Assembly (NCBI GenBank): GCA_964498065.1
Contig: CAZCFZ010000077.1
Coordinates: 1-17,738, forward strand
Length of the DNA: 17,738 bases
Source of the DNA: FEN-1297 sp964498065
GTDB lineage: Bacteria; Bacteroidota; Ignavibacteria; Ignavibacteriales; Ignavibacteriaceae
Direction: 5' to 3'
Under the pieces are notes generated by a model, which did no database searches, was not told the origin of the DNA, and saw nothing but the letters and a program-made list of their open reading frames with translations. Made by a program: the position numbers and the translations under genes. Below, one piece after another: positions 1 through 7,355 of the stretch (positions are counted from its first letter, which is position 1; each line of letters begins with the position of its first letter).

Positions 1-1
1 T

Positions 2-46
2 TTTAACTCAAAAAAAGCGTATATTAACAGACTTTGGTTTAGATAA
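2..46 (+). CDS. C-terminal tail of an upstream gene, possibly truB (partial)
   Basis: Fourteen codons are open from the window edge to a TAA at 44-46, ending in Arg-Leu-Trp-Phe-Arg, and the stop lies 9 bp before the ribF start. In many bacteria ribF follows truB (tRNA pseudouridine-55 synthase), so a truB tail is the natural guess, but 14 residues carry no recognisable motif. A second frame (from position 3) also stays open and would run into ribF, so even the reading frame is uncertain. The assignment is inference from gene order only. Confidence 0.3.
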   Translation, partial: FNSKKAYINRLWFR

Positions 47-55
47 GATATTGTT

Positions 56-994
56 ATGGAAGTATTTAATAGTTTATCAGAAGTAAAAAAAGATAAAAAT
101 ACTGTTATTACACTCGGTACGTTCGATGGTATTCACCTTGGACATAAAAAGATAATCGAAAAAGTAATTAACAAAGCAGAAAAACTGAGAGCGAGAAGTT
201 TTTTAATCACCTTCGACCCTCATCCCAGAATTGTTGTTTCAAAAGGGCACACCATAAAATTATTAAATACTCTGCAAGAAAAGATTGAGATATTAGGCGA
301 TTTAAAAATTCAAAATCTTTTAATTATTAATTTTACCAAAGAATTTTCACAATTAAGTTCCGAAGAATTCTTTAAAAATTATATTATCGACAAGATAGGA
401 TTAAAAGAAATAGTTATCGGGTATGACCATCATTTCGGTAAAGGCAGAGGCGGTGATGAAAATACGCTCAGAGAAATGGGTAAAGAATTCGATTTTAATG
501 TTACAAGGGTTGATGCTGTTAATATAAACGGAACTTCGGTCAGCAGTACAAAAATTAGAAATGCTTTAGCTGAAGGCAACATTTCTTTAGCTAATTCATT
601 TCTAGGCAGATATTACTCCTTTCACGGAAATGTTGTTAAAGGAGATGGAAGAGGAAGGTTATTAGGATTTCCTACAGCCAATATTAAACTAAAAGAGGAA
701 AACAAGCTGCTGCCAGCCATTGGCATTTATGCCGTCGAATTGATTGTGGATAACGTAAAACATTTCGGCTTAATGAGCATAGGTAAAAGGCCTACTTTTT
801 ACAATGACGGTCAGCTTACGACTGAAATTTATATATTCGACTTTGATAAGAATATCTATGATAAAAACGTAATTGTTAAAGTTGTCGAAAGAATTAGGGG
901 TGAAGAAAAATACTCATCGCCGGAAGAGCTTGTTGCACAGATGAAAAAAGATAAAGAAGCCGGAATGGAAATAATGAGCCGGCTTACTAATTAG
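56..994 (+). CDS. ribF: Bifunctional riboflavin kinase / FAD synthetase RibF
   Basis: RibF phosphorylates riboflavin to FMN and then adenylylates FMN to FAD in the cytoplasm. The N-terminal FAD-synthetase (nucleotidyltransferase) domain shows GTFDGIHLGH at residues 21-30, the FDPHP segment at 53-57, the GYDHHFGKGRGGD segment at 122-134 and the SSTKIR motif at 163-168. The C-terminal flavokinase domain shows GRLLGFPTANI at about 200-210. The 312-residue length is normal for the two-domain bacterial enzyme, so it is complete. The ATG at 56 places the first catalytic motif about 20 residues in, as expected, although no clear Shine-Dalgarno sequence precedes it. It lies upstream of rpsO-pnp, a common bacterial order (truB-ribF-rpsO-pnp). 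Confidence 0.96.
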   Translation: MEVFNSLSEVKKDKNTVITLGTFDGIHLGHKKIIEKVINKAEKLRARSFLITFDPHPRIVVSKGHTIKLLNTLQEKIEILGDLKIQNLLIINFTKEFSQLSSEEFFKNYIIDKIGLKEIVIGYDHHFGKGRGGDENTLREMGKEFDFNVTRVDAVNINGTSVSSTKIRNALAEGNISLANSFLGRYYSFHGNVVKGDGRGRLLGFPTANIKLKEENKLLPAIGIYAVELIVDNVKHFGLMSIGKRPTFYNDGQLTTEIYIFDFDKNIYDKNVIVKVVERIRGEEKYSSPEELVAQMKKDKEAGMEIMSRLTN

Positions 995-1015
995 GTTTGA
1001 TAATTAACTAATTAA

Positions 1016-1033
1016 CTCCGGTATTTTCTGGGG
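1016..1033 (+). promoter_or_regulatory. Small hairpin in the rpsO leader
   Basis: CTCCGG (1016-1021) can pair with CTGGGG (1028-1033) across the loop TATTTT, giving six pairs including two G-U wobbles. It sits in the 73-nt gap between ribF and rpsO, about 35 nt before the rpsO start. No T-run follows, so it is a poor terminator. S15 represses its own mRNA by binding structured leaders in several bacteria, often at adjacent G-U/G-C pairs like those here. That role is inference. Confidence 0.3.
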
Positions 1034-1067
1034 TTACATTATATAACATAATAAGGATAACTGTAAA

Positions 1068-1331
1068 ATGACTAAAGAAGAAAAATTTGAATTAATCAAG
1101 AAGTACGGGAAAAATGAAAAAGATTCCGGTAAATCCGAAGTTCAAATAGCGCTTTTAACTAAAAGGATTAATGATTTGACCGAACATTTTAATGTTCATA
1201 AAAAAGACCATCATTCAAGGAGAGGGCTTATGATGATGGTTGGTAAAAGAAGAAGATTGTTGGACTATCTCGCCGACAAAGATATAGAGAGATATAGAAA
1301 TATTATTAAAGAGTTAAATATTAGAAAGTAA
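1068..1331 (+). CDS. rpsO: 30S ribosomal protein S15
   Basis: S15 is a primary 16S rRNA-binding protein of the small-subunit platform and contributes to intersubunit bridge B4. The 87-residue protein carries the family signature in its second half: LTEHFNVHKKDHHSRRGL at about residues 37-54, followed by the basic VGKRRRLLDYL segment. The length matches the usual 88-89 residues. The ATG at 1068 follows AAGGAT at about -13, a modest ribosome binding site. The stop lies only 10 bp before pnp, the nearly universal rpsO-pnp pair, so the two are almost certainly co-transcribed. In E. coli S15 represses its own translation through its leader; a small hairpin is present in the leader here too. Confidence 0.98.
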   Translation: MTKEEKFELIKKYGKNEKDSGKSEVQIALLTKRINDLTEHFNVHKKDHHSRRGLMMMVGKRRRLLDYLADKDIERYRNIIKELNIRK

Positions 1332-1341
1332 AGGTTTTTAA

Positions 1342-3447
1342 ATGATAGTAAAAAAAGAAGTAGAAATCGGCGGTAAAATCTTTTCAATTGAAACCGGTTT
1401 ATACGCCAAGCAGGCTAACGGAGCAGTGATGGTTAGGTATGCGGACACTATGGTATTAGTTACAGCCGTAGCTACTGAAGAAATTAAGGAAGATCAGGAC
1501 TTTTTTCCTCTTCAGGTAGAATATAGAGAAAGAACTTCGGCCGCAGGAAAATTTCCCGGCGGATATATTAAGAGAGAAGGCAGACCAAGCGAAAAAGAAA
1601 TCTTAAGTGCACGATTAATCGATCGTCCGATAAGACCTCTCTTTCCCAAAGACTTTAAAAACGAAACTCAAGTTATTGCTTTTGTTTTTTCACATGATGG
1701 TGAAAACGATGCGGATGTTCTTGGCGCCGTTGGTGCTTCTGCAGCCTTAACTATTTCGGATATTCCATTCGACGGCCCTATGGCAGAAGTCAGAGTTGGA
1801 AGAGTTAATGGTGAATTTGTTGTTAATCCTACCCTGCAACAGCTGAAAGAAAGCGACCTTGAATTAGTTGTAGCCGGTACTGCCGATTCAATTATGATGG
1901 TAGAAGGTGAATCAAAAGAAATAAATGAAAATGAACTTCTTGACGCTCTTAAGTTTGCTCAAGTAGAAATAGGAAAACTAATTCAAATTCAATTAGAGCT
2001 TAAGGCTGAAGCAGGTAAAGTGAAATGGGAAGTTGCGCCGGTTGCAATTGACGAAGCTCTCCAAAAAGATGTTAATGATCTTGCTTATGAAAAATTTAAG
2101 GAAATCGTTTATTCCGTTCTTGCAAAAGAAGAAAGAAGCTTGAAAAATAAAGAACTCTCTGCTTTTGTAAAAGAATCCCTTGCTGAAAAATATCCGGAAC
2201 AGGAAAAGGTGATAGACGAAATTCTGCATGATCTCGAAAAAGAAATAATGCGAAACAGAATTCTTAGCGAAGGCATCCGGCTGGATGGAAGAAACACAAA
2301 GCAGATTCGTCCGATAACTATTGAGCTTGGTCTGTTGCCGAGAACTCACGGTTCGGCTTTATTTACCAGGGGTGAGACTCAAAGCTTAACAACTGTTACT
2401 CTCGGGACAAAAAATGATGAGCAGATAATTGACGGACTGCTTGATGAGTATTCTAAAAAGTTTATGCTGCATTATAATTTCCCTCCGTTCAGCGTAGGTG
2501 AAGTCGGCAGGATGTCTGGAGTCGGACGAAGAGAAATTGGTCATGGAAATTTAGCCGAGCGGGCACTAAAAGTTTTAATGCCGCCCGAAGAAACATTTCC
2601 TTATACCGTACGTGTTATATCGGATATTCTCGAATCCAACGGTTCTTCTTCAATGGCAACTGTTTGTGCCGGTTCTTTAGGTTTAATGGACGCCGGTGTG
2701 CCGTTAAGTAAACCGTGTGCCGGTATTGCGATGGGATTGGTTAAAGAAGGCGAAAAGTTTGCAATTCTTTCGGATATTTTAGGCAATGAAGATCATCTCG
2801 GTGATATGGACTTTAAAGTTGCCGGTACTTCTGATGGAATTACGGCTTTCCAAATGGATATTAAAATCCAGGGTATTTCCTTTGAAATTATGGAGATAGC
2901 TTTAGGGCAGGCAAAGGAAGGAAGAATGCATATTTTAGGAATAATGAATTCGGAAATTCAATCGCCGCGCAGTTCATTATCTCCTTTTGCGCCAAGGTTA
3001 ATAACTATGAAAGTGGATACCGACCAGATCGGCTTAATAATCGGACCCGGCGGTAAAACAATCCAGGGAATGCAAAGACTATTTGGCGTTGATATTAATA
3101 TTGATGATGACGGTACGGTTAATATTGCATCTCCAAACAAGGAGAATGCATCAAAATGTAAAGAGTATATAAAAAAATTAACCGCAACACCGGAAATTGG
3201 CGAAGTTTATGACGGCGTGATTACCAAAATTATGGACTTCGGCGCATTTGTTGAAATATTACCGGGCAAAGAAGGTTTGCTTCATATTTCACAGATTGAC
3301 AATAAGAGAGTAAATAAGGTAACCGATTATTTCAAAGAAGGAGATAAAGTTACGGTTAAACTTGTTAAGATTGAAAACGGTAAGTTTTCTCTTAGCAGGA
3401 AAGAATTACTCAAAGAAAATAATCACGAACAAGCAGCGACTTCGTAA
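1342..3447 (+). CDS. pnp: Polyribonucleotide nucleotidyltransferase (PNPase)
   Basis: PNPase is a trimeric 3'-to-5' phosphorolytic exoribonuclease that releases nucleoside diphosphates from RNA and can also add tails. All parts of the 701-residue enzyme are visible: the first RNase PH-like core (about 1-220), the helical linker (about 240-310), the second RNase PH-like core with ALFTRGETQ near 339-347 and the metal/catalytic segment DILGNEDHLGDMD near 478-490, a KH domain whose GPGG loop lies at about 568-571, and a C-terminal S1 domain (about 620-690). The KH and S1 domains hold RNA. AAAGG about 8 nt before the ATG serves as ribosome binding site. It is followed by a terminator-like hairpin. 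No damage or unusual residue is seen. Confidence 0.98.
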   Translation: MIVKKEVEIGGKIFSIETGLYAKQANGAVMVRYADTMVLVTAVATEEIKEDQDFFPLQVEYRERTSAAGKFPGGYIKREGRPSEKEILSARLIDRPIRPLFPKDFKNETQVIAFVFSHDGENDADVLGAVGASAALTISDIPFDGPMAEVRVGRVNGEFVVNPTLQQLKESDLELVVAGTADSIMMVEGESKEINENELLDALKFAQVEIGKLIQIQLELKAEAGKVKWEVAPVAIDEALQKDVNDLAYEKFKEIVYSVLAKEERSLKNKELSAFVKESLAEKYPEQEKVIDEILHDLEKEIMRNRILSEGIRLDGRNTKQIRPITIELGLLPRTHGSALFTRGETQSLTTVTLGTKNDEQIIDGLLDEYSKKFMLHYNFPPFSVGEVGRMSGVGRREIGHGNLAERALKVLMPPEETFPYTVRVISDILESNGSSSMATVCAGSLGLMDAGVPLSKPCAGIAMGLVKEGEKFAILSDILGNEDHLGDMDFKVAGTSDGITAFQMDIKIQGISFEIMEIALGQAKEGRMHILGIMNSEIQSPRSSLSPFAPRLITMKVDTDQIGLIIGPGGKTIQGMQRLFGVDINIDDDGTVNIASPNKENASKCKEYIKKLTATPEIGEVYDGVITKIMDFGAFVEILPGKEGLLHISQIDNKRVNKVTDYFKEGDKVTVKLVKIENGKFSLSRKELLKENNHEQAATS

Positions 3448-3451
3448 AAGT

Positions 3452-3488
3452 AATTTTTGTGCCGGGTTTTCCCGGCAAATTAAAAATT
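3452..3488 (+). terminator. Terminator-like hairpin after pnp
   Basis: TGCCGGG (3460-3466), loop TTTT, CCCGGCA (3471-3477) form a perfect 7-bp GC-rich stem starting 13 nt after the pnp stop. An outer AATTTTT/AAAAATT pairing (3452-3458 with 3482-3488) can extend it across a small internal loop. The sequence after the inner stem is A/T-rich rather than a clean T-run, so it may act as terminator, as an exonuclease-blocking 3' end, or both. Confidence 0.6.
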
Positions 3489-3828
3489 TATTATTTATTC
3501 CTTAATATTTAAAGGAATTTATTGGCTTTATACAAGCTATAATTAAGCTTTGAATTCGTTGATTAATTGAATTTGGCTGTCAAGTAAAATACACAATAAC
3601 ATTTTGCTGACTTTATTACAGCTCAATAAAAGAATAGTAAAGATATTAATAGATTTTAAGCAATAGACAGGCTCAGACGTGATAGGACATAATCACAACA
3701 TATTTTTTCTTCTTTTTTTGTTAACATGTGCTGTTATCTGTAAGAAGAGTAATATTGAATCACCCGGGATAAAATATAAAGAATATTTACCCGCAGGCTT
3801 GAGCAATCATTTATTCAAATTTTTTAAA
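3489..3828 (+). other. Intergenic region between pnp and rng
   Basis: About 340 AT-rich bases without a convincing gene lie between the pnp terminator and the rng leader. A GTG-initiated open frame (3679-3954) with a hydrophobic start exists, but it runs 89 bp into rng, has no ribosome binding site and resembles no family. The region presumably holds the rng promoter and a long 5' leader; no -35/-10 pair stands out enough to call. Confidence 0.5.
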
Positions 3829-3847
3829 ATGAAATATAATATTTCAT
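3829..3847. promoter_or_regulatory. Perfect inverted repeat just upstream of rng
   Basis: ATGAAATAT (3829-3837), a single A, then ATATTTCAT (3839-3847) make a perfect 9-bp inverted repeat whose end is 18 nt from the rng start codon. A single central base makes an RNA hairpin with the full stem impossible, although a shorter one could form. The symmetry fits a dimeric repressor site equally well. No regulator is recognised. Confidence 0.45.
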
Positions 3848-3865
3848 CAAACGAGTTTATTTTTT

Positions 3866-5443
3866 ATGACAAAAGAAATTATAATCAATTCTTCTACTAC
3901 ACAAACACGTGTTGCCATTACGGAAGATGGGAATTTAGTCGACTTTTTTGTTGATTATCCCGAAAACCGCAGAATGGTCGGGGACATATATTTGGGGAAA
4001 GTTGCCAGGGTTTTGCCCGGTATTAAAGCCGCGTTTGTAGATATTGGCATGAAGCATGATGCATTCCTGCATTTTTCAGATATTGGTGCAAGAACAACTC
4101 AATTCCAGGAAATGCTTGGCGACGATTCGGATGTTGACGAAGACGATGAAGATGATTCCAGCCCAAAACCAAATTATCGCTATAGAAATAGTAATAACGA
4201 TTCAGACGTTGTTGAAGCTATTCCGAAGCTTCATAAAGGCCAGGATATTTTAATACAAATTACAAAAGAACCTGTAAACAATAAGGGAGTGAGAGTTACT
4301 TCATCGGTTTCGCTGCCGGGAAGATTCTGCGTGCTTTTACCTTTTGATAATAAAGTAGGAGTTTCAAAAAGAATCTCCGACTACAGAGAAAGAAGAAGAT
4401 TAAGGCATATAGCCAGGGGAATTTTACCCGATAAATTCGGACTTATCATCAGAACTGTTGCCAGGCATCAATCGGAAGAAGCTCTAAGAGATGATATGAA
4501 TACTCTTATTAAAACCTGGGAGCAAATTCAGGGAAATATAAAAACAGAAGATCCGCCTGCACTTATTTACCAGGACCTTAACACTACCTCAAGCGTTATT
4601 AGAGATCTTTTTACTCCGGATGTATCGAAGGTTTTTATAGATTCCAAAAAGCTTTACAAACAGATTAAAAATTATGTTGAAGTTGTTCAACCGGGCCTTG
4701 CAGATAAGATAGAATTATTCCGTTCCAGCAATGCCATTTTCGATTCATTTAAAATTGAAGAACAAATAAAAACCTTAATGGGCAGGAAAGTTTCACTGCC
4801 CAGCGGCGGATATTTAATTATCGAACATACGGAGGCAATGGTTGTAATTGATGTTAACAGCGGCAGGTATGCTAAAAGTAAAGAACAGGAATTGAATTCT
4901 TTAAAAACAGATTTGGAAGCTTCGAGAGAAATTGCAAGACAACTAAGACTAAGAGATATAGGCGGGATTATAGTTGTAGACTTTATTGATCTGGAAGATG
5001 AGAAAAACAGGAAGAAAATATTTGACGAATTGAAAAAAGAATTTAGAAAAGACCGGGCTAAAGTTTCCATTCTGCCAATGTCGGATTTCGGATTAGTTCA
5101 AATTACAAGGCAGAGGATAAGACAAAACATTATGCAGGCAATGAAAGAAGTCTGCCCGTATTGCCTTGGTACCGGCCTTCTTACAAAACATTCTCACGTT
5201 GTTTATAATCTTGAAGGATGGCTGCAGAAGTTTAAGAAAGTTTCCAAAGAGAGATCATTGCTAATCAAATGCCATCCTTTGGTTGCTTCAAAATTAAAAG
5301 AGAATAAATTTAAATCTTTTACCAAATTGCAGTTTAAATATTTTGTAAAATTAAAACTAATTGAAGATGAAAGTATGCCGCTGGGGCAGGTCAAATTTTT
5401 CTCAAGAAAAACTCAACGAGAATTGACCGAAGAAGTGAATTGA
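3866..5443 (+). CDS. rng: Ribonuclease G/E family endoribonuclease
   Basis: RNase G/E cuts single-stranded A/U-rich RNA, matures rRNA ends and starts mRNA decay. The 525-residue protein has an N-terminal S1 domain (about 35-160), the RNase H-like and 5'-sensor regions, and the catalytic DNase I-like region with both metal-binding aspartates: Asp329 in VVIDVNSGR and Asp372 in VVDFIDL. The Zn-link Cys-Pro-Tyr-Cys is at 430-433 and supports dimer or tetramer assembly. There is no long disordered C-terminal scaffold as in E. coli RNase E, so it is RNase G-sized. The S1 domain is interrupted at about 80-120 by an acidic, low-complexity insert (DDSDVDEDDEDD). The ATG at 3866 begins the expected MTKEIIINSS segment. 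It lies close to pnp, another RNA-decay enzyme. Confidence 0.95.
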   Translation: MTKEIIINSSTTQTRVAITEDGNLVDFFVDYPENRRMVGDIYLGKVARVLPGIKAAFVDIGMKHDAFLHFSDIGARTTQFQEMLGDDSDVDEDDEDDSSPKPNYRYRNSNNDSDVVEAIPKLHKGQDILIQITKEPVNNKGVRVTSSVSLPGRFCVLLPFDNKVGVSKRISDYRERRRLRHIARGILPDKFGLIIRTVARHQSEEALRDDMNTLIKTWEQIQGNIKTEDPPALIYQDLNTTSSVIRDLFTPDVSKVFIDSKKLYKQIKNYVEVVQPGLADKIELFRSSNAIFDSFKIEEQIKTLMGRKVSLPSGGYLIIEHTEAMVVIDVNSGRYAKSKEQELNSLKTDLEASREIARQLRLRDIGGIIVVDFIDLEDEKNRKKIFDELKKEFRKDRAKVSILPMSDFGLVQITRQRIRQNIMQAMKEVCPYCLGTGLLTKHSHVVYNLEGWLQKFKKVSKERSLLIKCHPLVASKLKENKFKSFTKLQFKYFVKLKLIEDESMPLGQVKFFSRKTQRELTEEVN

Positions 5444-5489
5444 TATTCTTAAATTAAATATTCCATAAAACCGATTGTTGCTGAATACA

Positions 5490-6572
5490 ATGAAAAAAAC
5501 AAGATTTTATTCTATACATGAAAAACTAGGCGCAAAAATTGTCGAATTCGCAGGTTTTCTTATGCCGGTACAGTATTCGTCAATCATTGCAGAACATAAA
5601 GCTGTAAGAAATTCCGTCGGCGTCTTCGATGTTTCTCACATGGGTGAAGTTTTTATCACCGGAGAAAAGGCCCTGGAATTTGTCCAGTATATTACCGTTA
5701 ATGATGTTTCCAAACTCAGTGCCGGAAGAGTTCAGTATTCGGCAATGTGTTATCACAACGGCGGAATAGTTGATGACCTTTTAGTCTACAGGTTATCTGA
5801 TAATGAGTTTATGCTTGTCATTAATGCTTCAAATACCGAAAAAGATTTTAACTGGATGACTGAAAACAATAAGTTTGGTGTTAAGCTCGAAAATCAAAGC
5901 GATGAATATTCTCTTTTAGCTGTTCAAGGACCCAATGCCAAAGAAGTAGTTCAAAAAATTTGCAACAGAGAATTAAATCTTGAGTATTATCATTTTTTTA
6001 ATGCAAAGATTGCCGGCTGCGATATGATAGTTTCAAGAACAGGTTATACAGGTGAATTAGGGTACGAACTATATTTTAAAGGCGATAAAAAAACAGCCGA
6101 AGATGTGTGGTATAAACTATTTGAAGCGGGAAAAGATTACGGTATTCAAGCGGTTGGGCTTGGTGCGCGGGATACTTTAAGGCTGGAAATGGGATTTTGT
6201 CTTTACGGTAATGATATAGATCAAACTACTAATCCGCTTGAAGCGGGATTGGGATGGATAACAAAATTGAATAAAGAAAATTTTATCGGTAAGGAGTCCT
6301 TGTTAAAAATTAAAGAAACAGGTTTAAAAAGAAAATTAACCGCCTTGATTTCCGATGAAAAATCATTTCCGCGTCATGGATATGATTTAACAGTTAATAA
6401 TACAAAAGTTGGAACCATAACAAGCGGAACCGTGAGCCCCATACTTGACAAACCGATTGCGCTTGGTTATGTTGATACGGAATATACCAACGGAAATTCA
6501 ATTATTAATTTTTTTATCCGCGGTAAAGAATTTCCGGCAAGAATTGTTAAGCTTCCGTTTGTTAAAAAATAA
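5490..6572 (+). CDS. gcvT: Glycine cleavage system T protein (aminomethyltransferase)
   Basis: GcvT moves the aminomethyl carbon from lipoylated H protein to tetrahydrofolate, giving 5,10-methylene-THF and ammonia. Numbered from the ATG at 5490 (360 residues), family hallmarks are GVFDVSHMGE at about 44-53, GGIVDDLLVY at 91-100 containing the conserved catalytic Asp, AVQGPNA near 144-150, TGYTGELGYELYF, and GLGARDTLRLEMG near 222-234, with a normal C-terminal barrel domain. An in-frame TTG at 5475 would add five residues; the ATG start gives the usual MKKTRFYSIHEKLGAK beginning and is preferred. gcvH and gcvP are not in the window, so the rest of the system must lie elsewhere. The next gene starts 14 bp downstream, suggesting one transcript with comB and ftsK. 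Confidence 0.95.
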   Translation: MKKTRFYSIHEKLGAKIVEFAGFLMPVQYSSIIAEHKAVRNSVGVFDVSHMGEVFITGEKALEFVQYITVNDVSKLSAGRVQYSAMCYHNGGIVDDLLVYRLSDNEFMLVINASNTEKDFNWMTENNKFGVKLENQSDEYSLLAVQGPNAKEVVQKICNRELNLEYYHFFNAKIAGCDMIVSRTGYTGELGYELYFKGDKKTAEDVWYKLFEAGKDYGIQAVGLGARDTLRLEMGFCLYGNDIDQTTNPLEAGLGWITKLNKENFIGKESLLKIKETGLKRKLTALISDEKSFPRHGYDLTVNNTKVGTITSGTVSPILDKPIALGYVDTEYTNGNSIINFFIRGKEFPARIVKLPFVKK

Positions 6573-6586
6573 AAAGTAAAGATGTC

Positions 6587-7339
6587 ATGAAGATTAATGT
6601 TCTCTTATCTCCTGTCAGTGTTGATGAACTTTATTTTACCGGTAAAACTACAGTGGTTATAGATATACTAAGGGCCACGACCACAATCATCTCGGCTCTG
6701 CGCAACGGAGCAAAAGAGATTATTCCGGTTGCAACCGTGGAATTTGCAGTAAAGGTTTCGGGGGGAATGTTCGGCGGGCAAACTTTATTGGGCGGTGAAC
6801 GCAACACAAAAAAAATAGAGGGATTTGCACTTGGAAATTCTCCTCTTGAATATTCGGAAGATGTTATTTCCGGTAAATCAATTGTTTTTTATACTACCAA
6901 CGGAACCAAAGCAATAGTTAAAGCTAAGTTTTCGGAAGAGCTTTTTATTTGTGCATTTTCAAATATTTCCGCTCTTGCCAAACATCTCGTTGATCTTAAT
7001 AAAGACGTTGAGATTTTATGTGCAAGCAGATTAAATAATTTTTCTATGGAGGACTCTGTTTGTGCCGGAAAATTAATTACGGAAATCGAAAAGCTTAACA
7101 GCGAAATTGTTCTGACCGACTCTGCAAGAGCAAGTGTTTCTTTAAGCAAATCATTCGGGAAAAGCCTGCTGAAAATGCTTAAAGAAACCGAGCACGGCAA
7201 ACTTTTAATTGAAAACGGCTATGAGGAGGATCTAAAATTTTGCAGCAAGTTAAATAATACGGATGCAATTCCATATTTTTCCGGAAATGTTCTTAAATTA
7301 ATATCTGATAATAAGGATGCTTCTTCTACCGAACAATAG
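6587..7339 (+). CDS. comB: ComB-family 2-phosphosulfolactate phosphatase-like protein
   Basis: ComB hydrolyses 2-phosphosulfolactate to sulfolactate in coenzyme M synthesis by methanogens, but homologues are widespread in bacteria that make no coenzyme M. The 250-residue protein matches the family along its length: VVIDILRATTTI at 23-34, GGERNTKKIEGFALGNSP at about 69-86, VFYTTNGTKAI at 100-110 and MEDSVCAGKLI at 154-164, the acidic residues being candidate Mg2+ ligands. It has no signal peptide, so it is cytoplasmic. No other coenzyme M or sulfolactate gene (ComA, ComC) is seen in the window. It is packed between gcvT and ftsK, probably in the same transcript. Family membership is clear; the substrate here is unknown. 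Confidence 0.88.
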   Translation: MKINVLLSPVSVDELYFTGKTTVVIDILRATTTIISALRNGAKEIIPVATVEFAVKVSGGMFGGQTLLGGERNTKKIEGFALGNSPLEYSEDVISGKSIVFYTTNGTKAIVKAKFSEELFICAFSNISALAKHLVDLNKDVEILCASRLNNFSMEDSVCAGKLITEIEKLNSEIVLTDSARASVSLSKSFGKSLLKMLKETEHGKLLIENGYEEDLKFCSKLNNTDAIPYFSGNVLKLISDNKDASSTEQ

Positions 7340-7355
7340 AATAAAATGATTAATA

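Noticed and set aside
3679..3954. GTG-initiated 91-codon open frame with a hydrophobic, signal-like N-terminus
   Set aside because: It overlaps rng by 89 bp in another frame, has no ribosome binding site, and its second half is simply rng read out of frame.
5475..5489. TTG start for gcvT adding five residues
   Set aside because: The ATG at 5490 gives the usual GcvT N-terminus and nothing supports the TTG.
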